In this document: positions 9,479 through 18,634 of the stretch, piece after piece
Numbering within the stretch: the first letter of the stretch is position 1
How the letters are laid out: each line of letters opens with the position of its first letter
NCBI RefSeq assembly: GCF_002222055.1
Contig: NZ_MUGS01000035.1
Span: 51,207-115,206, forward strand
Source of the DNA: Flavobacterium araucananum
GTDB lineage: Bacteria; Bacteroidota; Bacteroidia; Flavobacteriales; Flavobacteriaceae
Direction of reading: 5' to 3'
Length of the DNA stretch: 64,000 bases
Position numbers and translations under genes: made by a program
Notes under the pieces: model-generated
Told to the model about the DNA's origin: nothing
The model's input: only the letters and a program-made list of their open reading frames with translations
Databases searched by the model: none

Positions 9479-9513
9479 TCAAATTAGTCCAACAGAACAT
9501 TGAACTAATTTGA
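9479..9513 (-). terminator. Terminator after the COG4315-like lipoprotein gene
   Basis: A 10-bp perfect stem (9479-9488 with 9504-9513) has a 15-base loop. On the minus strand it runs straight into a T-tract of nine. It separates the lipoprotein gene from promoter copy 1, so these are independent transcription units. Confidence 0.75.
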
Positions 9514-9567
9514 AAAACAATGTGTTACACAAACACATTAATAAATAGTATTGGAATATGGTGTTTT

Positions 9568-10473
9568 TTAGATCGCAAGTGGCGAGTCTTTTACAGGCAC
9601 AGGCCAAACACCGGGACTAGGGAAACTAATTCCTTTATTGGCACCTCTTACACTAGCATCCTGTCCAAAATAATACAAAGGCCAGCCGTTGTAAGCCAGT
9701 TGAGATTTACCAAATACCGTAATTACAGAAAACTTAGATTTATCAAGAACAGAAGGAACAACAATTTTGTCTGTTTCGTATATTGGCCAAACAGCATTGT
9801 TTGAAAAGTCTGCTTTTGTAAAATTATTTTTCTTGAAATTATCATTTTTAAAAGTATACAGCGTCAATCCTTTAGCATCTGTAAAATAAGTTGTCAAGCC
9901 ATCTCCAGCCGTATAATCAGACTTGTAGTTTTTGCCGTCGTGTCCTACAAGCTGGCTTCGTACCAGCATAATCGAATAATCTGGTTTTGCTATAAACCAA
10001 ACGCCGCCAACTCCGTCTCCGGTTGTTTTACCGGCAGCTTCTGCTGTATTAGTACCTCCGTTGCCATAAGCATCAGTTCCTGAAACCGGTGCATAGTAAT
10101 ACAACGGCCAGCCTTTGTAGGTCAATTGTTTTTTGCCAGATGTAGTGGTTATAGTAGCAAAATCTGACAATGTTAATCCTGTACCTAATTTATCGGCTGT
10201 TAAATTATCTACAGAAAAAGCAGGCCATACAAGTTCACATCCTCCTGTACAAGATGCTTGTCCGTTTGCATCTGTTGAGAAAAAATACAAAGACCTTCCG
10301 CTTTTATCCGTAAGGTAAGAACCCAATGTAGCACTGGTAGAAAGGTTTACTTCTGTTTTTAGTTCCGGGGTAACAGGAGTTGTTGGAGTATCACTATTGT
10401 CGCTACTGCAGCTTACAAAAAATGTTGTTGCTGCAACAGCAACCAAAGCGAGTTTAAGTTGTTTTAATTTCAT
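9568..10473 (-). CDS. Lipoprotein with COG4315/PF03640-type repeats
   Basis: A 301-residue lipoprotein (lipobox ending at Cys22, FVSC). It contains two repeat pairs of the secreted-repeat type: SGRSLYFFSTD...CTGGCELVWPAF and KGLTLYTFKND...AVWPIY. Each is followed by a GKxQLxYxGWPLYYF signature, at about residues 133-147 and 252-268. The family has no settled biochemical role. It is a single-gene unit between promoter copy 2 and its own terminator, and so probably belongs to the ECF sigma regulon with the cytochrome and YceI genes. Confidence 0.85.
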   Translation of the reverse strand: MKLKQLKLALVAVAATTFFVSCSSDNSDTPTTPVTPELKTEVNLSTSATLGSYLTDKSGRSLYFFSTDANGQASCTGGCELVWPAFSVDNLTADKLGTGLTLSDFATITTTSGKKQLTYKGWPLYYYAPVSGTDAYGNGGTNTAEAAGKTTGDGVGGVWFIAKPDYSIMLVRSQLVGHDGKNYKSDYTAGDGLTTYFTDAKGLTLYTFKNDNFKKNNFTKADFSNNAVWPIYETDKIVVPSVLDKSKFSVITVFGKSQLAYNGWPLYYFGQDASVRGANKGISFPSPGVWPVPVKDSPLAI

Positions 10474-10536
10474 CGTTTTTTAATTTAATTTAATTGTAAT
10501 GAGGTCATTTTACTATTGTTTGATCGGATCCAATAG

Positions 10537-10565
10537 TAAAACAGCTTTGATTCAGGTTACCCTAC
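10537..10565 (-). promoter_or_regulatory. ECF-type promoter motif, copy 2
   Basis: On the minus strand GTAGGGTAA (10565-10557), 13 bases, TGTTTTA (10543-10537), 64 bases before the lipoprotein ATG. The stretch from TCAAAGC through TTTTACTATTG is the same as in copy 1, suggesting duplication of the promoter region. Confidence 0.75.
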
Positions 10566-10636
10566 CAAAGAATTGTTATTTTATAAAAAAAGAAAAAAAT
10601 GAAAAGTAATTTCTTGAGTGCCTTGCAGAACTAAGG

Positions 10637-13171
10637 TTAGAATGAAACTCTAAAACTCATGTTTGGAGTTCTTTGCAGGGAGAAAGTTTCGACCTCCTCT
10701 ATAGAATTTGTCAGAGAACTAACTCTGTAATATTCGCTGATTTCATTTTTTCTGTTCAGGATATTCAAAATAGACAGACCTAATTTGTATTGAATTCCCT
10801 TTGCAGTTTCCCATTTGTAAGTAGAGGAAATATTAACCTGCGAAAAAATATGCACATTCGTATTGTTCGGTTTGTTGTATACCAATACAGGATCCGAAAG
10901 ATCAATTTGAGAAAGATCAGGCGAAGTCTTTGGTCTGCCGGAAGACCATTTTGTACCCAGGGCTATTTTAAAATTATTTTTTTCATAAATTCCTGCCCAC
11001 GATACCGTATGCATTAACTCAAAGTTGTTAGGGAAACTAGGGTATTCGTAATTGGCAAAGTGATAATTATTATGGTTATAAGTATAACTTAACCAGGTCA
11101 GGAAGTGATTCATTTTTTTCTGAACCAGCATCTCTGTCCCCAGAACTTCATAATCGCCAGTCATTCGAACAAATTCTAATTGGTTCTGGAAACCCTGGCT
11201 CGAAGTTATAATTCCGGATACTTTTTTATAGAAATTCTCTATATCCAGCAACCAGTCATTTTTTTTGTAGAATAGATTTAAAGAGATCTGTCTACTTTTC
11301 TGAATCGGGATTGTTGTATTATCAGAGATGATCCAGCGCCTTTTTTCAATACCAAAATAATCTTTTTGCAAATCAATAATTTGCTGCGAATTTTGACTTT
11401 TTAGCTCACCTAGTAATTCTAAATTTAGACTTTTGCTGATTCCATAACTAAATTGAACACGGGGTTCTATACTGTATTTTCTAAATTTTTCGATATAATT
11501 CATGCGCATTCCCACCTTAAAATAGATTCGGGAAAGCGTGTCTTTGTATTTTCCTTCTACAATTAAGGCATGTGTTTTTAATACGTCTTTTACTTTACGA
11601 TAGAAATCAGGATTGCTTACCTGCTCTAAGTTTGTAACCCCAATCTCGTTATACTGATATCCATCATTAAAACTAAATTTATCGGTAAGGATATGGTTAT
11701 TCTCTAAATTGATTCCATTATTATTGACCTTGTTTTCCTGAATTACGATTTGATTTCCAACAGTAGTTTTTTGGTCTGCCAGAAGTTCATAAGCAGAGTT
11801 GTAAACATTAATTTTGGTTGTATTAAAGTTGTTCCAGTTCCTTTTCCACGACAAATTTCCGCCATAGTTTTGCTGGCGTAAAATATTGTTCTCGGATTTA
11901 TTTATGTCATATACAGTGGCACTCTGAAAAACCTCCAGATTGTCTTTGATGGTAATTAAATCCAGTACGATTTGATCTTTATTGCCTATTTTTTGAGCAT
12001 ACTTCAGAGTAGCATCATAAAAGCCAAATTTTTTGTCACTTCGATAATCGACATTTTGTTTTTCCGAAAAATCGGTAATTGTAGTGTTTTGAAACACTTT
12101 ATTAAAATACTCTTTGTACGTAGGTGTTTCTACAAAATCAGTAATCGATTTACGTGCCGAAATTTCGATAGAACTCTTTTTCGAAAGATTGTACTTGGCA
12201 TAAATATCTGCATTTATCATATTTATTCCTACACTGACAGCGTTTTTTTCTGTTGTTTCAGGAGTAGAGGAAATCGCTACTACACTGGAAACACTCTCTC
12301 CGTAAAAGGCAGAACTTCCGTTTTTATAGATAGAAATGGTGTGTGCCAAATTGGGATTAAAAACCGATATCAGACCAAAAAAATGTCCGGTTTGAAACAT
12401 TCGGATTCCGTTCCATAAAAACAAATTCTGATCGTGCGTACCGCCGCGTACATTAATACTCGAAACGCTTTCGTCAAGACTGTTTACACCCGGAATTTGT
12501 TGCATCGTTTGCAAAGCATCAGGCTCTATAAGTCCTGGCAGAATACCAAATTTTTTAGGTTTAATCTCAAAGGAACCATCATTGTTTTTTGAAATCCCCG
12601 ATGCCAGAATAGCATTTGCTTTAATTTCCTGAAGTTGTGTAATTTCAGGTTCTAATAGTATCTGGATACAGTTTTTGGAATTTGTATTGATTGCCATATT
12701 TTTTTTGGTTATAAAACCAACATGACTAATTAAAAAAGGAGTGGCGTCCGTTTTTTTAAACTCAAAATAACCGTTTGCATCAGTTGTTACCTGAGGAATA
12801 TTAAGAATACTAATATTGGCATTTTCTATAGGTTTTTTATCTACGCTGGAAAAAACATATCCGCAGATTATTGGACCGTCAGTTTCTTTTTTATAAATAT
12901 TAATGAACTTGTTTCCCAGGTTTTCAAAAGACAAATTGGTTTTTTTAGCCAGATATTGTAATTTTTGTTCTAGCGAAAGTGATTTTTTAGGCGGGTTTAC
13001 TTGTAAGCCCACAATATTTTCTTCGGTATAATTAAAGCTAACCTGATGCTGCTGCTCAATATCAATAATAATTTTTTTAAAAGGCATGGCTTTTCCTTTG
13101 TCCTGAGCAGTAAGGTTCAGGACAAGGAAAAAGGTGAAAAACAAAAAATGAAATGATTTGGGGAGGAGCAT
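10637..13171 (-). CDS. TonB-dependent receptor with STN signalling domain (FecA-like)
   Basis: An 844-residue outer-membrane receptor with a signal peptide (cut near NLTAQ, residue 22). A secretin/TonB short N-terminal domain (about 30-92) can signal to FecR. A carboxypeptidase-regulatory-like domain (about 100-175) follows, then a plug (about 205-310, with IPGVNSLDESVSSINVRGG) and a barrel ending in Phe. It takes up an unknown ligand using TonB energy. Its ATG directly abuts the fecR-like stop codon, the usual transducing arrangement: ligand binding is relayed through FecR to free the sigma factor. Confidence 0.88.
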   Translation of the reverse strand: MLLPKSFHFLFFTFFLVLNLTAQDKGKAMPFKKIIIDIEQQHQVSFNYTEENIVGLQVNPPKKSLSLEQKLQYLAKKTNLSFENLGNKFINIYKKETDGPIICGYVFSSVDKKPIENANISILNIPQVTTDANGYFEFKKTDATPFLISHVGFITKKNMAINTNSKNCIQILLEPEITQLQEIKANAILASGISKNNDGSFEIKPKKFGILPGLIEPDALQTMQQIPGVNSLDESVSSINVRGGTHDQNLFLWNGIRMFQTGHFFGLISVFNPNLAHTISIYKNGSSAFYGESVSSVVAISSTPETTEKNAVSVGINMINADIYAKYNLSKKSSIEISARKSITDFVETPTYKEYFNKVFQNTTITDFSEKQNVDYRSDKKFGFYDATLKYAQKIGNKDQIVLDLITIKDNLEVFQSATVYDINKSENNILRQQNYGGNLSWKRNWNNFNTTKINVYNSAYELLADQKTTVGNQIVIQENKVNNNGINLENNHILTDKFSFNDGYQYNEIGVTNLEQVSNPDFYRKVKDVLKTHALIVEGKYKDTLSRIYFKVGMRMNYIEKFRKYSIEPRVQFSYGISKSLNLELLGELKSQNSQQIIDLQKDYFGIEKRRWIISDNTTIPIQKSRQISLNLFYKKNDWLLDIENFYKKVSGIITSSQGFQNQLEFVRMTGDYEVLGTEMLVQKKMNHFLTWLSYTYNHNNYHFANYEYPSFPNNFELMHTVSWAGIYEKNNFKIALGTKWSSGRPKTSPDLSQIDLSDPVLVYNKPNNTNVHIFSQVNISSTYKWETAKGIQYKLGLSILNILNRKNEISEYYRVSSLTNSIEEVETFSLQRTPNMSFRVSF

Positions 13172-14071
13172 TTATTTTTCGTCAAAAATTATTTTATTTC
13201 CGGAGACTTTTTTAGCCTCCAAATGATAGGTTGTACTAATAATTTGCAAAGCGACATTCAGGTCTTTAGTGGGCAATTTTCCTGTAAAAAGCGAAGTTGT
13301 ATCTTTCGCATTCAGTTCGATCGTAATATTGTACTGCCTTTGAACTTCGTCTAACAGGCTTTTGATATTTTCTTTATAAAAACATATCTGATTGTCCATC
13401 CATTCCGGTTTTGACGAATTTACAACAGCGCTAAATTGTTTTCCGTTTTCGAAAGTTATACTTTGTCCGTGTGTTAATAAAATCTGAGTGTTTGCATAAT
13501 TTACCTTCACACGTCCTTCATAACACACGACATCAAACCTGTTTTTTCTGGCTTTAACGTTAAATTGAGTTCCCAGAACAGATACTTTTCCCAGGCTGGT
13601 CTGCACTTCAAAGCGTCGGCCTTTGGCTACTCTGAAATAAGCTTCTCCTTTTAGTTCAAGACGCCTGTTATTGTCCCAGTTCCATTTTTTATACCTTATT
13701 TCCGAGCCGGAATTTAGGACTACTTCAGAATTATCAGGTAACGAAAAAGTGATTTTTTCTCCAAAATCTGCTTTCTGGGTCTGAAACATAAAAGTCTTCA
13801 TTGCAAACGTAATTCCCAGTGCTAAAACAAAGATAGCAGCTGCCCTAAAGATCCATTTTTTATGTAGGGGAACTACTTTTGGAGCCACTTTATTCTGACT
13901 TAGAATGGTAGACAACATAGCGTTTTCATCCCAGTCATCCAGCGCTAAATGATCCGTATAATTTTTTATCTTTTGGTATTTTTCAAAATCGGGACTTGCT
14001 TCAAATTCAGCCAATTCATCCGGAGATAAATCATTGTTAAGCCATTTTGCTAATAAGCGATTCTTTTTCAT
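13172..14071 (-). CDS. FecR-family anti-sigma factor
   Basis: A 299-residue inner-membrane protein. The cytoplasmic N-terminal part (1-70) carries the NDLSPDELAEFE-type segment that holds the sigma factor. One membrane helix lies at about 74-92. The periplasmic FecR domain (about 105-205) contains the NSGSEIRYKKWNWDN and LKGEAYFRVAKGRRFEVQT strands. A DUF4974-like C-terminal domain (about 225-299) should contact the STN domain of the adjacent receptor. It lies 49 bases after the sigma gene, and promoter copy 3 sits in that gap. Confidence 0.9.
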   Translation of the reverse strand: MKKNRLLAKWLNNDLSPDELAEFEASPDFEKYQKIKNYTDHLALDDWDENAMLSTILSQNKVAPKVVPLHKKWIFRAAAIFVLALGITFAMKTFMFQTQKADFGEKITFSLPDNSEVVLNSGSEIRYKKWNWDNNRRLELKGEAYFRVAKGRRFEVQTSLGKVSVLGTQFNVKARKNRFDVVCYEGRVKVNYANTQILLTHGQSITFENGKQFSAVVNSSKPEWMDNQICFYKENIKSLLDEVQRQYNITIELNAKDTTSLFTGKLPTKDLNVALQIISTTYHLEAKKVSGNKIIFDEK

Positions 14072-14089
14072 TGTACAGTACTATATTAT

Positions 14090-14118
14090 TAAAACAATTG
14101 GAACTAAATTTACCCTAC
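14090..14118 (-). promoter_or_regulatory. ECF-type promoter motif, copy 3
   Basis: On the minus strand GTAGGGTAA (14118-14110), 13 bases, TGTTTTA (14096-14090), placed between the sigma-factor stop and the fecR-like ATG. The flanks differ from copies 1 and 2, so the two conserved blocks and their spacing stand out. Confidence 0.75.
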
Positions 14119-14120
14119 TT

Positions 14121-14636
14121 TTATAAATCAATTTCTTTACGTAAGCTTAACAAAGCCAGATGAATCCGCTTTTCGACAGCCTTTACGCTAATGTCTAAAG
14201 CCAGGGCAATTTCGCTGTATTTTTTTCCGTCGATTCGATGCATCAGGAAAGCAACACGCTGTTTCTCATTTAAGTTTTCTATGGCTTTCAAAAGTTTGGT
14301 CTGAAACTGTTTTTCCTCCAGTATATATTCCGGATTTTCATTTGTTTTGTCTAAACCGGTAAAGTTTTTTTCATACCTCAAAACAACTTTCTGATGCGCA
14401 ATTTCGTTCAGACTGCTGTTATTGGCAATCGTATAAAGATATGATTTTGCCTTTTCCAGAGGAACCGAAGCACAGTTTTGCCAAAGTTTGACAAATGCTT
14501 CCTGAGCTAAATCTTCTGCCTGTTGTAAATTGCCAAATTTGTAAAAAAGAAAATTACGAAGTGCTTTTACATGACTTTTAAAAAAAGACGAAAAGATTAT
14601 TTCGTCACAAGTATCTGATTGGTTTTTTTGTGGCAT
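14121..14636 (-). CDS. ECF RNA polymerase sigma factor, FecI-like
   Basis: A 171-residue sigma-70 family protein with only regions 2 and 4. Region 2 (about 18-53) has the helix FGNLQQAEDLAQEAFVKLW that melts the -10 element. Region 4 (about 120-165) has YSEIALALDISVKAVEKR, a helix-turn-helix for the -35. Followed by FecR-like and TonB-receptor genes, it forms a classical cell-surface signalling set. The four GTAGGGTAA-13-TGTTTTA sites nearby are its most likely promoters, which is inference. Confidence 0.92.
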   Translation of the reverse strand: MPQKNQSDTCDEIIFSSFFKSHVKALRNFLFYKFGNLQQAEDLAQEAFVKLWQNCASVPLEKAKSYLYTIANNSSLNEIAHQKVVLRYEKNFTGLDKTNENPEYILEEKQFQTKLLKAIENLNEKQRVAFLMHRIDGKKYSEIALALDISVKAVEKRIHLALLSLRKEIDL

Positions 14637-14659
14637 TTCTTTTTTCAGTTGTTACATTG

Positions 14660-14667
14660 CAAAAGTA
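14660..14667 (-). promoter_or_regulatory. Housekeeping -10 box (TACTTTTG) for the sigma gene
   Basis: On the minus strand TACTTTTG matches the Bacteroidota TAnnTTTG -10 element, 24 bases before the sigma-factor ATG. No convincing TTG -35 is seen at 19-21 bases. It lies next to the oppositely directed ECF-type motif copy 4. Confidence 0.5.
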
Positions 14668-14683
14668 TTTGTTTTTGCTTTAA

Positions 14684-14712
14684 GTAGGGTAAAAGCAAAG
14701 CTGATTGTTTTA
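14684..14712 (+). promoter_or_regulatory. ECF-type promoter motif, copy 4 (divergent)
   Basis: On the plus strand GTAGGGTAA (14684-14692), 13 bases, TGTTTTA (14706-14712). It points away from the sigma gene, towards the lipoprotein gene at 14838, with about 125 bases to that ATG. Confidence 0.65.
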
Positions 14713-14816
14713 TAGAGGAATAAAATGGTATTGGCTTTTGATAATTTAGTACAGATGAAGCGAGCAAAATCCCTGATGCCGAATTTATTAAAAAAAACAA
14801 TTTCTCTTAATTTTAT

Positions 14817-14824
14817 TATCTTTG
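14817..14824 (+). promoter_or_regulatory. Possible housekeeping -10 box (TATCTTTG)
   Basis: TATCTTTG matches TAnnTTTG and ends 13 bases before the ATG at 14838. That would give a very short leader. A good -35 is not evident. Confidence 0.4.
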
Positions 14825-14837
14825 TAAAAACATAGTT

Positions 14838-15857
14838 ATGTTCCCTTTAAAAAAATATGTATCAATACTAGCTTTCCTGTTCTTATTGTCTTGCCAAAGC
14901 GAAATCGATGAGCAGACTAATACACAAGAAACAGTTACAAATGTTTCGCCTCTTACTACTTATTTGCAAAGGGTTGCAATGGTTCCTACCGTGCAGGATA
15001 ATGTAATCGACAGGTCTAGTTACTGTACCATAAAACTCCCTTATACCGTTACGGTCAATAATGCAAAAATTGCAATTAATTCGACCGCCGATTATCAAAA
15101 AGTAAAAGATAATATAAATGCAAATGCTTACGATGATGATATTGTAAAAATAGATTTTCCGGTAACAATGGTGTACTACAATTACATCGAAAAAAATATT
15201 CCGGCTGAATCTGATTTTAATACTTTAATCGATTATTGGAATCTTTATCCTGATTTGTTATCCAAAATTAATGGGCTTAAGATCAATTATCCTATAACGA
15301 TTAATATCTATAACAGCGCCAATCAAATTGCAAGTTCTCAAACAATAATTAGTGATCAGACCTTTTTTAATTTTATAAAAAATTTGAATAGCAGTCAGTA
15401 TATTTCATTAAAATATCCAATTTCGATAGCAGATTACAACAATCAGTCAAAAGCAATTACGAATAATTCAGAGTTCGAAAATGCGATCAAATATGCTATT
15501 GATAATTGTCCGGAAAATAACATTGTAACACTCGATTTTGTACAAACGATAACACAAGGTTCCTGGTCAATACCTTATTTTTTTACTGACTCAGAAAAAA
15601 CTTCTTCCTATAGCGGTTATTCATTTGTTTTCAAGAGCGACAAATCTGTAGTAGCTACCAAAGGGGCGGTTACAGAAACGGGTCAATGGAGCAGTACAGT
15701 ACAGTATGGTGTAAAGCAGTTGCAACTCAATTTTAGCTCAGAACTACTGAGTAAATTAAATAGTAATTGGAAATTGTTTGAGTTTAATAATTCGCAAATA
15801 CGTTTGCGTGACGTAAGCAGCAGCAGTACTCATTATCTATATTTTGAAAAAAAATAA
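14838..15857 (+). CDS. Lipoprotein with four internal strand repeats, unknown function
   Basis: A 339-residue protein with a lipobox ending at Cys19 (LLSC). I do not recognise a named family. A short pattern recurs four times: KLPYTVTVNN (66-75), IDFPVTMVYYN (105-115), INYPITINIYN (149-159) and LKYPISIADYN (191-201). Each is followed by 25-35 residues with a TADY/ESDF/DQTF/NSEF element. This suggests four tandem small domains. The C-terminal 100 residues (SYSGYSFVFKSDKSVVA, then GQWSS and LNFSSELL) look like a separate lipocalin- or META-like sandwich. It lies downstream of promoter copy 4 and may belong to the ECF regulon. Confidence 0.75.
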   Translation: MFPLKKYVSILAFLFLLSCQSEIDEQTNTQETVTNVSPLTTYLQRVAMVPTVQDNVIDRSSYCTIKLPYTVTVNNAKIAINSTADYQKVKDNINANAYDDDIVKIDFPVTMVYYNYIEKNIPAESDFNTLIDYWNLYPDLLSKINGLKINYPITINIYNSANQIASSQTIISDQTFFNFIKNLNSSQYISLKYPISIADYNNQSKAITNNSEFENAIKYAIDNCPENNIVTLDFVQTITQGSWSIPYFFTDSEKTSSYSGYSFVFKSDKSVVATKGAVTETGQWSSTVQYGVKQLQLNFSSELLSKLNSNWKLFEFNNSQIRLRDVSSSSTHYLYFEKK

Positions 15858-15919
15858 ACTCAGCTATTCTGTTGCGTCCAATTTTGTCCCGTTTCAAAAA
15901 TCAGAGAACTAATAATTCC

Positions 15920-18634
15920 TTAAAAAACTGCAATTTTCCCTGTTTGTATTTCGCCTGAGTTTGTAACTATTTTATAGATATAAATTCCTGAGGCAGTATT
16001 TTTTAGACTGACGTTGTTGGTTTTAGAAAGTAGGGGCGAAGTAATCGTATTTTGTCCGCTAAGATTGTACAAATAAAAAATAGCGTTTTCCTCCTTTTTG
16101 GCTTCAATATTTAATTCTTCATTTTTACTTACTATCGTTGGGTGAACAAAAAACAAATTATCGCCTAAATAATTCGTATCAAGAATTAGAGAACTTATTA
16201 CAGTATTGTTTTCTAAAATTATATTTATTTTATACTTATTGCTGCCTTTTGTGGGCGCATCATCAAAAAAAGAAATTGTTTTTGAATTGATATCATTTAT
16301 GGTACTAATAACCGCTTCGGTAGTATCAATAACTTTCACTAAGTCAATTCTTTTGATATTATACAAGCTAAAAAGGCTCGCATCAATTTTGACCTTGTTT
16401 TGCTCATAAACTTCTGCCAAAGTCAATTCAAAATAACAATTTGAGTTTTGAGCATACGGTAATGTTGACTCACTTTTTATTCCTTCGCTATTGTCAAATA
16501 CAGGAACAACAGTGTAGATTTTTGCATCTGTATAAGCATAAGTAGCATTTGTTGTCTGTTCTTTAAATTCTAATTGATCATTTATTAGTTGATACAGATT
16601 AAAGGAAGAAACTCCAGCCGGTTTGTCCCAATTAATTTCTGTAGTGCCATCACAAACTAAGCTGGTCCTGATGTTCAAATCATACGAAATCGTAAAGCTG
16701 TCAGAGATATAATCGATAGTATTAATAGTCATTTTTAATTTTGCTTTCGAAAATTTTTGTGTAGCAGGAGTATAAGTAAATTGCCCGCTATTGAGATTTA
16801 TGTCATTTGCAATAATTTCCCAACTCTGCCCATTATTGTAGCTAATTGATAATTGTCCCGGGATACCAGAAAATGAAGAATTCCATTTGAAAGGGGAAAT
16901 AGTTTTACCATCATGAGGGAAATTATCATTATTGACAGGATAATTCCATTCAAATTCATCTTTCAATTCATATCCATAAACGATACTGTATTCCTGAGAT
17001 GCATTCGAGATATAGGAGCCAATAATATGGATGTTATAAGATCCGGATGTGGGGTTCTCAACAGTTACTTGCTCTACAGTATTAATTTTATCTTTTCCTC
17101 TTGCGGCTTGTTGCCCAGGGATTTCAGGGTTAAGAATCCAGGGTAAGTAAGTGGTGTTGTCTGCCGAAACAACTTCGATATCCAGATCGTTTATCAAACT
17201 TATATTACTGTTGATTGCAGCGGGCAAATCATTCCAGACCAAAGTTATTTTTAAATTTTTTGCATTTGCAGGAAGAGTAATAGTATGCAAATTTGTCTGT
17301 CCGGATGTCAGATTACCGGATATAATTCTATTTTCGCTGATCGTTTTTAAACTTTTATCTGCATTTATATTCCCATAACCATAGGTAAAATCAGGACCTG
17401 GGTTGCCTAAATCTTTTGCACTATTAATTAAAATTGCTTTTGTGAGGGCATTAGTCAAAGAGGTATTGTATATGGTTTTGTAATGTTGTTTCATTAGTGT
17501 AATAACTCCGGTAGCCACAGCTGTAGAATTTGAGGTTCCCTGAGTGCTAAAAGCTACTAACTCCGGTTTTATGCGACCATCATAGGCTGGACCTTTAGAA
17601 GAAAATGGCATAATTATTTCGTTTTGGTCAATACAGCCCACTACAATGCTATTTTTGGACTGTTTAAAATTGCCGGTAATAGATTTATAACCCTGAAGTC
17701 CGGTATTGCCAGACGAAAAACAATGAGTTAGATTAGTATTTAAGAATAATTGAGAATCATAAGCATTAGCGAGCGAACCATAAAAATTTTCGATCGTCGT
17801 TCCATAAGAATGATTTTGAGTGACAGCACCTTCTAAAGTAGCTACTTCGTCCGGATAAATGCTCAAAAAGTCCGACGATTGTATCTTGGCCTTTGGAGCA
17901 ACCCCTTTGCCTAATGCAGAACTGTTTCCTAATCCCGAAACGATAGTTGCCATAGCTGTTGCGTGGCTCGAAACAATAGAGGATTGTACTGTCGAGGCAA
18001 TATGTTTGTTTAGTAAATCAATATCATTTACATCAAAAAAATCATCTTTGATCGATACAACTTGATTTTCGCCTGTTAAAACAGGAAAGTTAGTATTGGC
18101 TTTATTTATAGAATTTATACTAAAATTTTGATCTGTTATTTTAGATTCCCCTTTTGGTTGCAGCGATTCTTGCGAGATCGACGATACACTGTTCAAGGCT
18201 ATAATCTCATCGATAATTTTTTTGGAGTCACTTTTTACAAGTACAAGATGGTTATCCAGTATTGTTATGTCAGAAATGTTTCCTGATTTTAGGTCTGTAA
18301 TTAAAGCTTTGATACTATCAGTAGCGATTATGTACTGTTTGTTTTCTTTATGATTTGAAAAATTGGAAGGTAATTTCCATAAATTATTGACCGGGAGATT
18401 TTTTTCTAAAAGCGCATTAGATCTTAAACTTATATTTTCGACAATACAAAAAGTACTGTCCAGTTTTTTTACAACCTTGTATTTGTTGCGATGCGCATTT
18501 TCTAAAGAGGTAAGATAGTATTTCTCCAATTTTCTCTCGTTTTCTTTTTTTATGTATTGATTCCATTTCTCAGAACTTTGGGAGAGACTGATAGTTGTTA
18601 TCATAAAAAGGAGAAAAGTAATTTTTGTCTTCAT
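15920..18634 (-). CDS. Subtilisin-like S8 serine protease with T9SS sorting domain
   Basis: A 904-residue secreted protein with a signal peptide cut near SLSQ (residue 19). The catalytic triad fits D197 in SIKDDFFD, H224 in SSHATAMAT and S368 in QGTSNSTAVATG. The His motif HATAM departs from the usual HGTHV. After the peptidase domain come beta-sandwich domains (about 440-560 and 560-650), then about 75 C-terminal residues (FYLYNLSGQ, ASGIYIYKI, TGKIAVF) typical of a type A T9SS signal. It should be exported to, or released from, the cell surface. It is convergent with the repeat lipoprotein gene. Confidence 0.88.
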   Translation of the reverse strand: MKTKITFLLFMITTISLSQSSEKWNQYIKKENERKLEKYYLTSLENAHRNKYKVVKKLDSTFCIVENISLRSNALLEKNLPVNNLWKLPSNFSNHKENKQYIIATDSIKALITDLKSGNISDITILDNHLVLVKSDSKKIIDEIIALNSVSSISQESLQPKGESKITDQNFSINSINKANTNFPVLTGENQVVSIKDDFFDVNDIDLLNKHIASTVQSSIVSSHATAMATIVSGLGNSSALGKGVAPKAKIQSSDFLSIYPDEVATLEGAVTQNHSYGTTIENFYGSLANAYDSQLFLNTNLTHCFSSGNTGLQGYKSITGNFKQSKNSIVVGCIDQNEIIMPFSSKGPAYDGRIKPELVAFSTQGTSNSTAVATGVITLMKQHYKTIYNTSLTNALTKAILINSAKDLGNPGPDFTYGYGNINADKSLKTISENRIISGNLTSGQTNLHTITLPANAKNLKITLVWNDLPAAINSNISLINDLDIEVVSADNTTYLPWILNPEIPGQQAARGKDKINTVEQVTVENPTSGSYNIHIIGSYISNASQEYSIVYGYELKDEFEWNYPVNNDNFPHDGKTISPFKWNSSFSGIPGQLSISYNNGQSWEIIANDINLNSGQFTYTPATQKFSKAKLKMTINTIDYISDSFTISYDLNIRTSLVCDGTTEINWDKPAGVSSFNLYQLINDQLEFKEQTTNATYAYTDAKIYTVVPVFDNSEGIKSESTLPYAQNSNCYFELTLAEVYEQNKVKIDASLFSLYNIKRIDLVKVIDTTEAVISTINDINSKTISFFDDAPTKGSNKYKINIILENNTVISSLILDTNYLGDNLFFVHPTIVSKNEELNIEAKKEENAIFYLYNLSGQNTITSPLLSKTNNVSLKNTASGIYIYKIVTNSGEIQTGKIAVF

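Noticed and set aside
11972..12418. Plus-strand 148-codon open frame inside the TonB-receptor gene
   Set aside because: It is the antisense of a clearly conserved receptor coding region; no features of its own.
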